From NCBI GenBank assembly GCA_001817055.1, contig MHHP01000028.1, forward strand, positions 1-22,816: DNA of 22,816 nucleotides. The letters run 5' to 3'. The notes beneath the pieces were generated by a model that saw nothing but the letters and a program-made list of their open reading frames with translations, did not search any database and was not told where the DNA came from. The position numbers and the translations under genes are program-made. This DNA comes from Candidatus Andersenbacteria bacterium RIFCSPHIGHO2_02_FULL_45_11 (GTDB lineage: Bacteria; Patescibacteriota; Andersenbacteria; UBA10190). Shown piece after piece: positions 1 through 6,595 of the stretch; position 1 is the stretch's first letter; each line of letters opens with the position of its first letter.

Positions 1-1209
1 CACGGCCCATAACGGAAATATAAGATTTTGAAACGACCCATATGGAATACTGGCACCGGCGCTCGCAACCGTAAGTAATAGCTGCATAAGTACATGGACT
101 AGAAAAGAGAGCGCCATCCCGAGCGGCTTCCATATAAGCACTACAACCAGTGCACCAAGCGCAACGTACATCAGAAGCGCAACAAGTGGAATAACAATAA
201 TGTTCACAAGAATCCCAATAAGAGACACGTTCCCAAAATAGTGTGCAGTAAGTGGCAATGTTGCACCCGTTGCCCCCAACGATACCACAAGGCTAAGCGC
301 AAGCGGACGAAGCGGTGAAGAAATATGCAGACGACGAAAGAAAAATATTCCAACCCCAAGCCCACCCACAGCAGCAATAGAAAGCTGGAATCCAATAGAG
401 CGAACAAGCGCGGGATTAAACGAAAGAATTGCGCAAAGCGTAAGTAAAATAATAGTAGGAAGGCCGACTAAGGCACGCATCCGATATGCAACCACCACAA
501 GCGTCCAAAACATCCCCGCCCTGATAGCCGCAGGAGGAGCTCCAATCGCCACAATATACGTCCACAACATACTACCCACCACAGCATACTGAACCCATGC
601 AGGCAGAGGCAATTTCCATAACATCAGAACAAGCACTCCAGCAAGCAGAGAAACATGGAATCCTGATATAGATAAAATATGAGTAATTCCGCTTTTTTGA
701 AATGAATCCGTAATCTCCCGCGGAATCATTCCCCTATCCCCAACCATCATTGCAATCAGTATCCCTGCGTCTGGTTCGCCAAAAAGTTTCGTAAACGCTC
801 CCATGGAAATTCTTCGAGCCTGAGAAATTTTCGATACTCCTTGCTTTTCAACTGTTATCTGCGGATTACGTGCAACGAGCATAACCCCATCCTCTTGCAG
901 AAATTTCACATACCCAGGCAGGCCTGTAAATGCATCCGCCACACGCTCCACTTTACCGTCGATAAGCACTCTCGCCCCATCAATGAGTTCAAGGCCTCGC
1001 GGAGCGTACACGAGAAGTGAACATCCATCATCCTTCTTGAACACAGAAAGTGTATGCGTTGCATACATACCGCGAATCTCAGTCAGCGTAGCAGGCATGG
1101 GTGTTGCAGTATCGCAAACGAGCGCCGGAATATCTGCGCGAGAATGCCCAAGCACAATACCAAGAAGTAATACCATGACTGCCGCAACAAAATACTGGAT
1201 CGAGAACAT
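1..1209 (-). CDS. comEC: ComEC/Rec2-family DNA uptake channel, partial (continues past window start)
   Basis: Polytopic inner-membrane protein expected to carry single-stranded DNA across the membrane during natural transformation. I translated the frame by hand: 403 codons from the ATG at 1209 to the window edge without a stop. Residues 1-20 are a hydrophobic helix. Residues about 40-120 form a soluble beta-rich stretch where ComEC proteins carry an OB-like domain. The competence domain follows, with the signature ILSISGFHVSLLAG (178-191), later GFQLSIAAVGGLGV (273-286), and a series of membrane helices. The C-terminal part lies outside the window. The frame also extends upstream of this ATG, but an in-frame TAG (1213-1215) interrupts it two codons before; see the next entry. 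It lies downstream of ftsZ on the same strand and is probably co-transcribed. Family call is firm; the start is uncertain because of the amber codon. Confidence 0.88.
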   Translation of the reverse strand, partial: MFSIQYFVAAVMVLLLGIVLGHSRADIPALVCDTATPMPATLTEIRGMYATHTLSVFKKDDGCSLLVYAPRGLELIDGARVLIDGKVERVADAFTGLPGYVKFLQEDGVMLVARNPQITVEKQGVSKISQARRISMGAFTKLFGEPDAGILIAMMVGDRGMIPREITDSFQKSGITHILSISGFHVSLLAGVLVLMLWKLPLPAWVQYAVVGSMLWTYIVAIGAPPAAIRAGMFWTLVVVAYRMRALVGLPTIILLTLCAILSFNPALVRSIGFQLSIAAVGGLGVGIFFFRRLHISSPLRPLALSLVVSLGATGATLPLTAHYFGNVSLIGILVNIIVIPLVALLMYVALGALVVVLIWKPLGMALSFLVHVLMQLLLTVASAGASIPYGSFQNLIFPLWAV

Positions 1210-1212
1210 ACC

Positions 1213-1284
1213 CTATGTACAAAAAACACCGATTGCTATCCCAACAATCCACAGCGCACAAAGAATGGCAATAGCGGCTCGCAT
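1213..1284 (-). pseudogene. Detached N-terminal segment of ComEC, ending in an in-frame amber codon
   Basis: A 23-codon ORF (ATG at 1282-1284) encodes MRAAIAILCALWIVGIAIG followed by VFCT, then TAG. It is in the same frame as comEC, whose next ATG is only two codons after the stop (TAG GGT ATG). ComEC proteins usually begin with two closely spaced hydrophobic helices, the first with a G-I-x-x-G pattern. This piece fits as helix 1 and the frame after the stop as helix 2. It may be a nonsense mutation, a sequencing error, or a natural stop-reinitiation arrangement. The gap from the ftsZ stop is 30 nt and contains a small CCCTG/CAGGG hairpin next to the ATG. Confidence 0.55.
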
Positions 1285-1314
1285 ACCCCTGCAGCGTACA
1301 GGGAGTCTGAAGTT

Positions 1315-2499
1315 TTACTCAAGCGTATCTTCGCCGTGAGATTGCTTTCGCTCTCGCATTTTTCGGCGAATAAATGTTGGCACTTCCAAATCTTCCTCTT
1401 CTTGATTACTAAAACGTGCGGGGCTCGGAGCGTAGGAAGACCGAATTGGCTGCTGCTGTGCCCGTACCGGCTCTAGGGGCTGCAAAGGGGCTTGCTGAGG
1501 AACGTATATTGCATTATTTTTTGGCCGCACTAATCCTTGCGGCTTATCAAACCCGGTAGCTACAACCGTAATCTTAATTTCACCCTCTTCTACTTGATCC
1601 GGATCCATAACTGCACCAAAAATAACTTTTGCATTAGGGTCCGCATGCTCCGTAATAGTACGCGCAGCAGCGTCTACTTCGTACATCCGAAGATCTGGGC
1701 CAGCTGTAATATTAAATACAATACCCTTTGCGCCATCAATCGTTACATCCAACATTGGACTATCAATTGCCGCGCGCGCCGCTTCAACTGCGCGGTTTTC
1801 TCCTGATGCACGGCCAATTCCCATCAGAGCAGACCCTGCATTTTGCATGATTGCTTTAATATCCGCAAAGTCTACGTTCACAATTCCATGATGCGTAATA
1901 AGATCGGAAATACCCTGCACACCTTGACGCAGCACATCATCCACAACACGGAACGCATCAAGCAAGCTCGTTTTTTTATCGATGATCTGCAGAAGCCTGT
2001 CATTCGGGATTACAACTGAAGCATCTGCCCGGCTTTGCAATTCTACCAATGCTTCTTCAGCAAGCGTCATACGCTGCTGCCCTTCGAACGAAAATGGCTT
2101 TGTGACTACCGCAACAGTGAGCGCACCCACCTCACGAGCTATTTCCGAAATCACAGGAAGCGCACCAGTGCCCGTACCGCCGCCAAATCCAGCAGAAGTG
2201 AACACCATATCAGCCCCTTTGAGTAGCTCATAAATTTCTTCACGAGATTCTTCTGCTGCCTGCTGCCCTAATGACGGATTCATACCTGCGCCCAAGCCGC
2301 GTGTTACCGTTTGCCCAATGTGCAACTTTGTAGGTGCTCCTGAATAATGAAGGGCCTGTGCATCTGTATTTACTGCAATAAACTCCACGCCTTTAATATT
2401 AGCCTCGATCATTCGGTTCAATGCCGCATTTCCGCCACCACCAATACCAACCACTTTGATATTTGCTACATTTTCAATCGTCGGACGTTTGAGTGGCAT
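1315..2499 (-). CDS. ftsZ: Cell division protein FtsZ
   Basis: Tubulin-like GTPase that assembles the cytokinetic Z-ring at midcell. 394 aa, usual length. The N-terminal GTP-binding core starts with VVGIGGGGNAALNRM (residues 16-30). The tubulin signature GGGTGTG is at 106-112. The T7 catalytic loop NVDFAD is at 208-213, supplying the acidic residues that hydrolyse GTP in the neighbouring subunit. A Pro/Gln-rich linker (about 325-365) leads to a conserved C-terminal peptide DLEVPTFIRRK that binds FtsA and other tethers. It lies 78 nt downstream of ftsA on the same strand, and that gap holds a perfect inverted repeat. Upstream of the ATG there is only a weak purine stretch (GAAGA). Nothing is missing from the family core. 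Confidence 0.98.
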   Translation of the reverse strand: MPLKRPTIENVANIKVVGIGGGGNAALNRMIEANIKGVEFIAVNTDAQALHYSGAPTKLHIGQTVTRGLGAGMNPSLGQQAAEESREEIYELLKGADMVFTSAGFGGGTGTGALPVISEIAREVGALTVAVVTKPFSFEGQQRMTLAEEALVELQSRADASVVIPNDRLLQIIDKKTSLLDAFRVVDDVLRQGVQGISDLITHHGIVNVDFADIKAIMQNAGSALMGIGRASGENRAVEAARAAIDSPMLDVTIDGAKGIVFNITAGPDLRMYEVDAAARTITEHADPNAKVIFGAVMDPDQVEEGEIKITVVATGFDKPQGLVRPKNNAIYVPQQAPLQPLEPVRAQQQPIRSSYAPSPARFSNQEEEDLEVPTFIRRKMRERKQSHGEDTLE

Positions 2500-2544
2500 A
2501 TTGTCTTCATCGTACGAACAGGAACAATAAAGTCAATACAAACA

Positions 2545-2563
2545 TGTGTACATCTTGTACACA
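2545..2563. promoter_or_regulatory. Perfect 8-bp inverted repeat between ftsA and ftsZ
   Basis: TGTGTACA (2545-2552), spacer TCT, TGTACACA (2556-2563). The arms are exact reverse complements. The repeat lies 45 bp upstream of the ftsZ ATG and 14 bp past the ftsA stop. It has no T-tract, so it does not look like a terminator. Symmetry and position suggest an operator or an mRNA hairpin adjusting the ftsA/ftsZ ratio; the regulator is unknown. Confidence 0.5.
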
Positions 2564-2577
2564 CTTTGTGTTCATTA

Positions 2578-3816
2578 CTAGGGAAGGAAGTTTTTTGACC
2601 AGCTCCGGAGCTTGGAAAATGCGCGTCCAACGTCTGGAAGCTTCAGCGGATTCTTTGCTCCAGGGCGACTTTCTTGCTCAACAGCAAACTGCACAAGTCC
2701 AATGGCAACTGCGAATTCCGGTTCTTGCGTTTGATCAGAAATACCAGACAAAAGCGCAGGAACCCCTATTCGCACAGGTAATCGCAACCGCTTTTTTGCG
2801 AGCTCAATAAGACCGTCCATATGAGCGCCTCCGCCCGTAACAATAACTCCTGCGGGAAGGAGGCCACTTCTGCCAATATTTTTGAGCTCCCGATCTACAA
2901 AAGAGAATAGTTCTTCCAAGCGAGCACTAATGATGTTCGCAACTTCTCTGCGTGAAATCGATTCTTGTTCACCCTCCTCGCCTTCAATAGAAATCATCTC
3001 GTTTTGGGGAACATCCGACGGGATTGCAGTACCGTGCGAAACTTTAATTGCTTCCGCAATATCAATAGATGTCCGCAGCCCAATTGCGATATCGTTTGTA
3101 ATATGAGAAGCGCCAACAGGTAGTACTCCTGTATGCAATAGCACATTTTCTTCATACACCACCATGCTGGTAGTGCCTGCTCCAATATCAACAAGTACTA
3201 CGCCCAACTCTTTCTGCCTTTTATCTAACACTGCAAGAGATGCAGCAAGCGGCGAAAATACAAAATCTTCGATGTGTACACCCGATTGATTAATTACCTT
3301 CGTGAGATTTTTAATAAACGGAACAGAACCTTCAATCACATGCGCTTCTACTTCCAAACGAACGCCCGTCATACCTACAGGGTCCTGGATGTGCTCCTGC
3401 CCATCTACGATATAGTTCTGAGGGAGCACATGCAGAATTTCGCGATTAGGGGGTATAGACACTGCCTGGGCTGCATTAATGACACGGTCTACATCATCAG
3501 GCGTAATCTCCCCATCCGCACGGCTTACCGCAATCACGCCCCGCAAGTTTTGTGAGGTGAGGTGAGAGCCATTAATGCTCACATACGCTTTTTCCACAGG
3601 AATACCCGAAATACGCTCTGCTATATCAAGTGCGCTCCCTAGTGCAGCTACCCCCTCTTCAACGTCCGTAATAACGCCCTTCTGCATCCCGCGCATAGGC
3701 GCCGTGCCTACTCCTAAAATTTTAATCGTATCAGAAGCAGGATCTTGTTGGGCAATAATGACACGGACAGTATTTGACCCAATATCAATACCCGTAACTA
3801 TATGTGGAGCTTTCAT
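2578..3816 (-). CDS. ftsA: Cell division protein FtsA
   Basis: Actin-like ATPase that tethers FtsZ filaments to the membrane. 412 aa. It opens with the actin-fold phosphate-1 loop GIDIGSNTVRVII (about residues 9-21). The 1C subdomain characteristic of FtsA follows (INGSHLTSQNLRG region). A second nucleotide-binding segment reads VVLVDIGAGTTSMVVYEE, and adenosine-loop residues occur in GVIVTGGGAHMDGL. The extreme C-terminus, FSKLRSWSKNFLP, matches the amphipathic membrane-targeting helix of FtsA. The ATG at 3814-3816 overlaps the dgkA stop as ATGA, which suggests translational coupling to dgkA. ftsZ follows on the same strand. Confidence 0.96.
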   Translation of the reverse strand: MKAPHIVTGIDIGSNTVRVIIAQQDPASDTIKILGVGTAPMRGMQKGVITDVEEGVAALGSALDIAERISGIPVEKAYVSINGSHLTSQNLRGVIAVSRADGEITPDDVDRVINAAQAVSIPPNREILHVLPQNYIVDGQEHIQDPVGMTGVRLEVEAHVIEGSVPFIKNLTKVINQSGVHIEDFVFSPLAASLAVLDKRQKELGVVLVDIGAGTTSMVVYEENVLLHTGVLPVGASHITNDIAIGLRTSIDIAEAIKVSHGTAIPSDVPQNEMISIEGEEGEQESISRREVANIISARLEELFSFVDRELKNIGRSGLLPAGVIVTGGGAHMDGLIELAKKRLRLPVRIGVPALLSGISDQTQEPEFAVAIGLVQFAVEQESRPGAKNPLKLPDVGRAFSKLRSWSKNFLP

Positions 3817-4190
3817 AAGAAGTATCTCTCAATTGTACTCAAAAAAACGAGAATTCCAATAACAAACGCAATACCACTTGCAAACAGTACTGCCCCCGCA
3901 GCAATATCTTTCATATCTCGAATGGCTTCGCTGTATTCAGGGTGAACAGTGTCGGCAAATAACTCTAGGCACGTATTGATCATTTCCAGGCTGATTACAA
4001 GGGCAATAGCGAACAATACAACAATAATATCCAATCTACCTGCCCGCAAAAATATCAACATGCACACAACAAGTGTTCCTAAAACCATGTGAGTGCGCAC
4101 ATTTTGTTCTCGCACACCAGCTATAGCAATGCCACGCATTGCGAAACGCGTTGCATCAATAATTGACCTGCTTTTATTCCACTGTTTCAT
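3813..4190 (-). CDS. dgkA: Diacylglycerol/undecaprenol kinase (DagK family)
   Basis: Small integral membrane lipid kinase. In Gram-positive-type members it phosphorylates undecaprenol to recycle the cell-wall lipid carrier. 125 aa, normal length for the family. Three membrane helices are visible (about residues 34-50, 53-75 and 98-118). The family signature is present: SLEMINTCLELFADTV, containing the catalytic Glu and the N-T-x-x-E pattern, followed by KDIAAGAVL. The stop overlaps the ftsA ATG (ATGA), and ybeY ends 6 nt upstream, so ybeY-dgkA-ftsA form a tight unit. Which lipid it uses cannot be read from sequence; undecaprenol fits the link to division genes better. Confidence 0.92.
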   Translation of the reverse strand: MKQWNKSRSIIDATRFAMRGIAIAGVREQNVRTHMVLGTLVVCMLIFLRAGRLDIIVVLFAIALVISLEMINTCLELFADTVHPEYSEAIRDMKDIAAGAVLFASGIAFVIGILVFLSTIERYFL

Positions 4191-4196
4191 CTATGA

Positions 4197-4655
4197 TTAG
4201 TATACATCTGAAAGAGATGTAGACACGAATCCGCATTCCGATAGCACTTCTTTTTCCAATGCTCGCGTTTTCTTATCTTCTGTCAAAGATTGTTCATGAT
4301 CCAAGCCTGCCGCATGCAACATCGCATGCACAACAAGAAGCGCAATGTAATCTCGAAGTGGCACTCCCCGCTGCGCAGCTTCTTGCTCTGCTACATCTAT
4401 ACACAATGCAATATCGTGCTCATAGGCCGCCGTATCAGTATACGAAAACGTCAGCACATTCGTTGCAGAATTTTTATTACGATACCGACTATTTAAATCC
4501 GTGATTTCTTCAACCGAAACAACTCGCACAGAGACACTATCATTCTTCCGTTCTGGAAATCGCGTACACACTGCATCCCACAATGCTGCGTACTCAATAT
4601 CAAAGGGCATCGTTGGGTGCGGGAATAAGAGGGTTGTGTCCGTGCGTAATTTCAT
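4197..4655 (-). CDS. ybeY: YbeY, endoribonuclease / 16S rRNA maturation factor
   Basis: Metal-dependent RNase involved in 16S rRNA 3'-end maturation and ribosome quality control. The zinc motif H-x3-H-x5-H is intact in HAMLHAAGLDHE. The family segment NSRYRNKNSATNVLTFSY precedes it. Starting at the ATG at 4655 gives 152 aa, the usual family length, and leaves a first strand before the helix. This start overlaps the upstream TSP3 gene by 56 nt. An alternative ATG at 4610 gives 137 aa and an 11-nt overlap (ATGCCCTTTGA). Neither has a strong ribosome-binding site. The frame is open further up to 4739, but that part is only the TSP3 repeats read in another frame. dgkA follows after 6 nt. Confidence 0.9.
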   Translation of the reverse strand: MKLRTDTTLLFPHPTMPFDIEYAALWDAVCTRFPERKNDSVSVRVVSVEEITDLNSRYRNKNSATNVLTFSYTDTAAYEHDIALCIDVAEQEAAQRGVPLRDYIALLVVHAMLHAAGLDHEQSLTEDKKTRALEKEVLSECGFVSTSLSDVY

Positions 4656-5376
4656 CCCCATCAGAATAGCCGTCTCCATCAGTATCTGGATTAAAAGGAT
4701 CAGATCCAAATTTACGCTCATCAGGATCTGGAAACCCATCGTTATCGGTATCTAGTTTTCCTTCTCCTAATGGGTTATACCCATTGCGCACTTCTTCTCC
4801 GTCTTTATAGCTATCTCCATCTGTATCGGCATTAGTAGACTCTGTGCCGTAAAACCGCTCTTCTGCATTAGTAAGATTATCACTATCAGGGTCTGCAACA
4901 TCATCGGCGCCACCTGGTGCCAGTATAGGCGTAGGTGTTGATGTTGGCGCTGCGGGAGCCTCAGTAGGCGCAACTGTTGGGGTAGCGGATGCAGGCGCCG
5001 TAGTTGCAACAGGAGAGAATGAGGGAATAGGAACTTGGGATCCGCTCTGAGAAAGCAGGCGAATTGCAATAAATACAATAACCCCAATTAAGAGGACGGC
5101 AATAAACGCACCAAGGGTGACAAGCACCCATCGCCTACCTTCTTGCTTTTGAGGGGCCATTTGTTGAAAAACGGGAGGCGCAAGAGGAGTAGGAGGAATG
5201 ATATCCGGAGAAGATATGAGTGGTTTTGGCTGCGTAGTTTTTGGTGGCATTTGAGGCTCACCACCAAATGGGTCGGGAATATCAAAGCCTTCCCCAGGGC
5301 GCGGGCCAATGGGTGTAGCGCTTTCAGGAAGATATGGATTCTTTGAACTACCTTGTGGCTCTGGAAGCGTTGGCAT
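4600..5376 (-). CDS. Single-pass membrane protein with thrombospondin type 3-like calcium-binding repeats
   Basis: 258 aa, function unknown. The N-terminal ~75 residues are Pro-rich and probably cytoplasmic. One membrane helix follows (about 84-110, VLVTLGAFIAVLLIGVIVFI). A low-complexity Thr/Pro/Ala linker (about 120-155) would span the cell wall. The C-terminal ~100 residues hold Asp-rich repeats of the DTDGDxxxDGxE type (DADTDGDSYKDGEE, DTDNDGFPDPDE, DTDGDGYSDGDE), the signature of TSP3/EF-hand-like calcium loops. The repeats should therefore lie outside the cell. Such proteins are common in CPR genomes, usually without assigned function. A promoter-like pair precedes the gene, and it overlaps ybeY downstream. 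Surface adhesion or calcium-stabilised architecture is a guess only. Confidence 0.85.
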   Translation of the reverse strand: MPTLPEPQGSSKNPYLPESATPIGPRPGEGFDIPDPFGGEPQMPPKTTQPKPLISSPDIIPPTPLAPPVFQQMAPQKQEGRRWVLVTLGAFIAVLLIGVIVFIAIRLLSQSGSQVPIPSFSPVATTAPASATPTVAPTEAPAAPTSTPTPILAPGGADDVADPDSDNLTNAEERFYGTESTNADTDGDSYKDGEEVRNGYNPLGEGKLDTDNDGFPDPDERKFGSDPFNPDTDGDGYSDGDEITHGHNPLIPAPNDAL

Positions 5377-5390
5377 ATAAAGTTCTGTTT

Positions 5391-5418
5391 AGTATACCCG
5401 AAAAAACCCAAACAACAA
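5391..5418 (-). promoter_or_regulatory. Predicted promoter of the TSP3-ybeY-dgkA-ftsA unit
   Basis: On the minus strand: -35 TTGTTG (5413-5418), 16-bp spacer, -10 TATACT (5391-5396, 5 of 6 consensus bases). A start about 7 nt downstream gives a leader of under 10 nt before the ATG at 5376, with no Shine-Dalgarno sequence. Confidence 0.45.
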
Positions 5419-5423
5419 AAAGC

Positions 5424-5495
5424 TTGTCCCGGCCCGGTGAGCCGGGATCTATTCCATAAAAACGTAGATTCCCCGATCAAGTCGGGGAATGACAA
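5424..5495. repeat. Palindromic intergenic element R1 (GTCAT-ended, two hairpins)
   Basis: A 72-bp element with ends TTGTC and GACAA. Hairpin 1 is CCCGGC (5428-5433) with GCCGGG (5441-5446). Hairpin 2 is ATTCCCCGA (5468-5476) with TCGGGGAAT (5482-5490) around the loop TCAAG. The same layout, loop and GTCAT-type ends recur at 19542-19620. It fills most of the gap between rpsU and the TSP3 gene. It looks like a REP/MITE-type dispersed repeat; neither strand shows a T-tract of terminator type. Confidence 0.6.
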
Positions 5496-5519
5496 ACGTT
5501 GCACTGCAGGATAATTTTC

Positions 5520-5771
5520 TTACCATTTCTTGGGCTTTCTCTGTGGGAAAGAAAATTCGTCAATCTCTCCAAGTTTAATCAATCGATCGCGCTCAGCAGT
5601 AAGCTCACTTCTCCGCTGTGCTTCATCTCGGATTTTCTTTTTGCTTTTCTTCGGCTCATGATATCGAACCTTTTTTGCCTGCAACAATACTCCGCTTTGT
5701 TGTACAACGCGGGTAAACCGACGGATCAAGCCCTCGGAATTCTCATGATCTCGCTTTTTCACTTCTAACAC
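5520..5771 (-). CDS. rpsU: 30S ribosomal protein bS21
   Basis: Small basic ribosomal protein near the 30S platform, involved in initiation. 83 aa from the GTG at 5769-5771. The bS21 pattern is clear: VKKRDHENSEGLIRRFTRVV then KKVRYHEPKKSKKKIRDEAQRRS, with a Lys/Arg-rich tail. The frame opens three codons further up (GTG at 5780), but the strong AGGAGG sits there, so the GTG 8 nt after it is the real start. The gene is flanked by a predicted promoter upstream and element R1 downstream, so it may be its own transcript. It sits between the pilin-like gene and the TSP3 gene. Confidence 0.93.
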   Translation of the reverse strand: MLEVKKRDHENSEGLIRRFTRVVQQSGVLLQAKKVRYHEPKKSKKKIRDEAQRRSELTAERDRLIKLGEIDEFSFPQRKPKKW

Positions 5772-5779
5772 AAAAAACA

Positions 5780-5785
5780 CCTCCT
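5780..5785 (-). promoter_or_regulatory. Strong Shine-Dalgarno of rpsU
   Basis: AGGAGG on the minus strand, 8 nt before the GTG at 5771. It is one of the few consensus ribosome-binding sites in this window and decides the rpsU start. Confidence 0.8.
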
Positions 5786-5816
5786 ACTTAAAAAATCAAT
5801 AATTTCCTCAATACAC

Positions 5817-5845
5817 ACCTTACAATGCCACTATGGGCATGTCAA
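5817..5845 (-). promoter_or_regulatory. Predicted rpsU promoter
   Basis: A perfect -35 TTGACA (5840-5845, minus strand) is followed by a 17-bp spacer and a weak -10 TAAGGT (5817-5822). The spacer contains a small palindrome, ATGCC/GGCAT. A start near 5810 leaves a leader of about 40 nt that includes the AGGAGG site. Confidence 0.42.
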
Positions 5846-5848
5846 CGA

Positions 5849-6241
5849 TTATTGTAAATTTTTGCCGCTAAAATACTCGCCTATTGTTCCAGGATCAACA
5901 CCAAGCGCAGTTAAGAGCGTATTTACGAGTAAGTATGCCAAAGCCACAATCGCAAGCCCGATAAGAGCCTCCACTACCGTCTTCTTACCCGCTGCCAAGT
6001 TTTCCTCATCTACTGAATATAAGAACATTCGTATACCCCCATAAATCAGAAACCCAAACGCGACGATCCCAGCCATTCCCAGCAGAAAGTTATAAATACC
6101 AACAAGCAGCTTAAACAGGTCAGCCAGCTCACATAGCTTATCCTGCTGCGGCCCACACGTCACAATTCCTTTGTCTTGTGCAAACACAATAGCCGGAAGA
6201 AAAAACGTAATCCCGACTAAAAATATCCTGGTTAGCGTCAT
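5849..6241 (-). CDS. Pilin-like small membrane protein (T4SS pilin / VirB2-TrbC-like)
   Basis: 130 aa from the ATG at 6241, which lies 1 nt past the HIT gene's stop. A signal peptide is visible (MTLTRIFLVGITFFLPAIVFAQ, likely cut after AQ). A short polar segment with two cysteines (TCGPQQDKLCEL) follows, then two membrane helices (about 50-75 and 92-118) separated by a charged loop (DEENLAAGKK). This is the layout of VirB2/TrbC-type pilins and of the T4SS-pilin family common in CPR genomes. The frame continues upstream inside the HIT gene, but that extension is shadow. No other secretion genes are adjacent. A role in pili or in the DNA-uptake apparatus with ComEC and DprA is an inference. Confidence 0.78.
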   Translation of the reverse strand: MTLTRIFLVGITFFLPAIVFAQDKGIVTCGPQQDKLCELADLFKLLVGIYNFLLGMAGIVAFGFLIYGGIRMFLYSVDEENLAAGKKTVVEALIGLAIVALAYLLVNTLLTALGVDPGTIGEYFSGKNLQ

Positions 6242-6242
6242 A

Positions 6243-6593
6243 TCAGCAGATTGGCCCAAGCGGCTCTCCGCCCACAATATGAAAATGCAGATGAGACACT
6301 TCTTGGCCTGCGTGGGCACCAATATTTGTTACAACTCTGTACCCCGCTTCAAAAATTCCTGCATCCCGAGCAACGTGCGTTGCATCATGCATCAACTTTC
6401 CAATTGTAAGGTGGTCATCGCCAATCATCGCATCAAGCGAGGTCAAATGCTTCTTCGGAATCCCGATAATATGAACAGGCGCTTTTGGATGAATATCTTT
6501 AAAAAAGAGTGTGTCGCCGCCATCAAATACAATATCGGCCGGTACAACACCTTCAACAATCTTACAGAATATACATTCCGCCTCCACGCTCAT
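6243..6593 (-). CDS. HIT-family nucleotide hydrolase (HINT-like)
   Basis: 116 aa. Histidine triad protein that typically hydrolyses nucleoside phosphoramidates or dinucleotides. The triad H-x-H-x-H is intact at residues 101-105 in SHLHFHIVGG. The N-terminus has the HINT pattern CIFCKIVEGVVPADIV, whose paired cysteines bind zinc in some members, and the C-terminus ends near PLG as in HINT proteins. It starts 2 nt after the hisS stop, and the pilin-like gene starts 1 nt before its stop region, so it is in an operon. Its physiological substrate cannot be told; proximity to hisS fits a role in clearing aminoacyl-adenylate by-products, known for HINT enzymes. Confidence 0.93.
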   Translation of the reverse strand: MSVEAECIFCKIVEGVVPADIVFDGGDTLFFKDIHPKAPVHIIGIPKKHLTSLDAMIGDDHLTIGKLMHDATHVARDAGIFEAGYRVVTNIGAHAGQEVSHLHFHIVGGEPLGPIC

Positions 6594-6595
6594 AT

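Noticed and set aside
1213..1215. Recoded stop codons (alternative genetic code)
   Set aside because: TAG, TAA and TGA all end intact genes in the window (dprA, ftsZ, lepB), so the single amber in comEC is a local event.
983..1339. Plus-strand ORF of 118 codons over comEC and the ftsZ end
   Set aside because: It is antisense to comEC, which has clear family motifs; no ribosome-binding site or recognisable domain.
4656..4739. Longer ybeY start at 4739
   Set aside because: The extra residues are TSP3 repeat DNA read in another frame and exceed normal YbeY length.
6243..6322. Longer start of the pilin-like gene at 6322
   Set aside because: The extension lies inside the HIT gene and would precede an otherwise perfect signal peptide starting at 6241.
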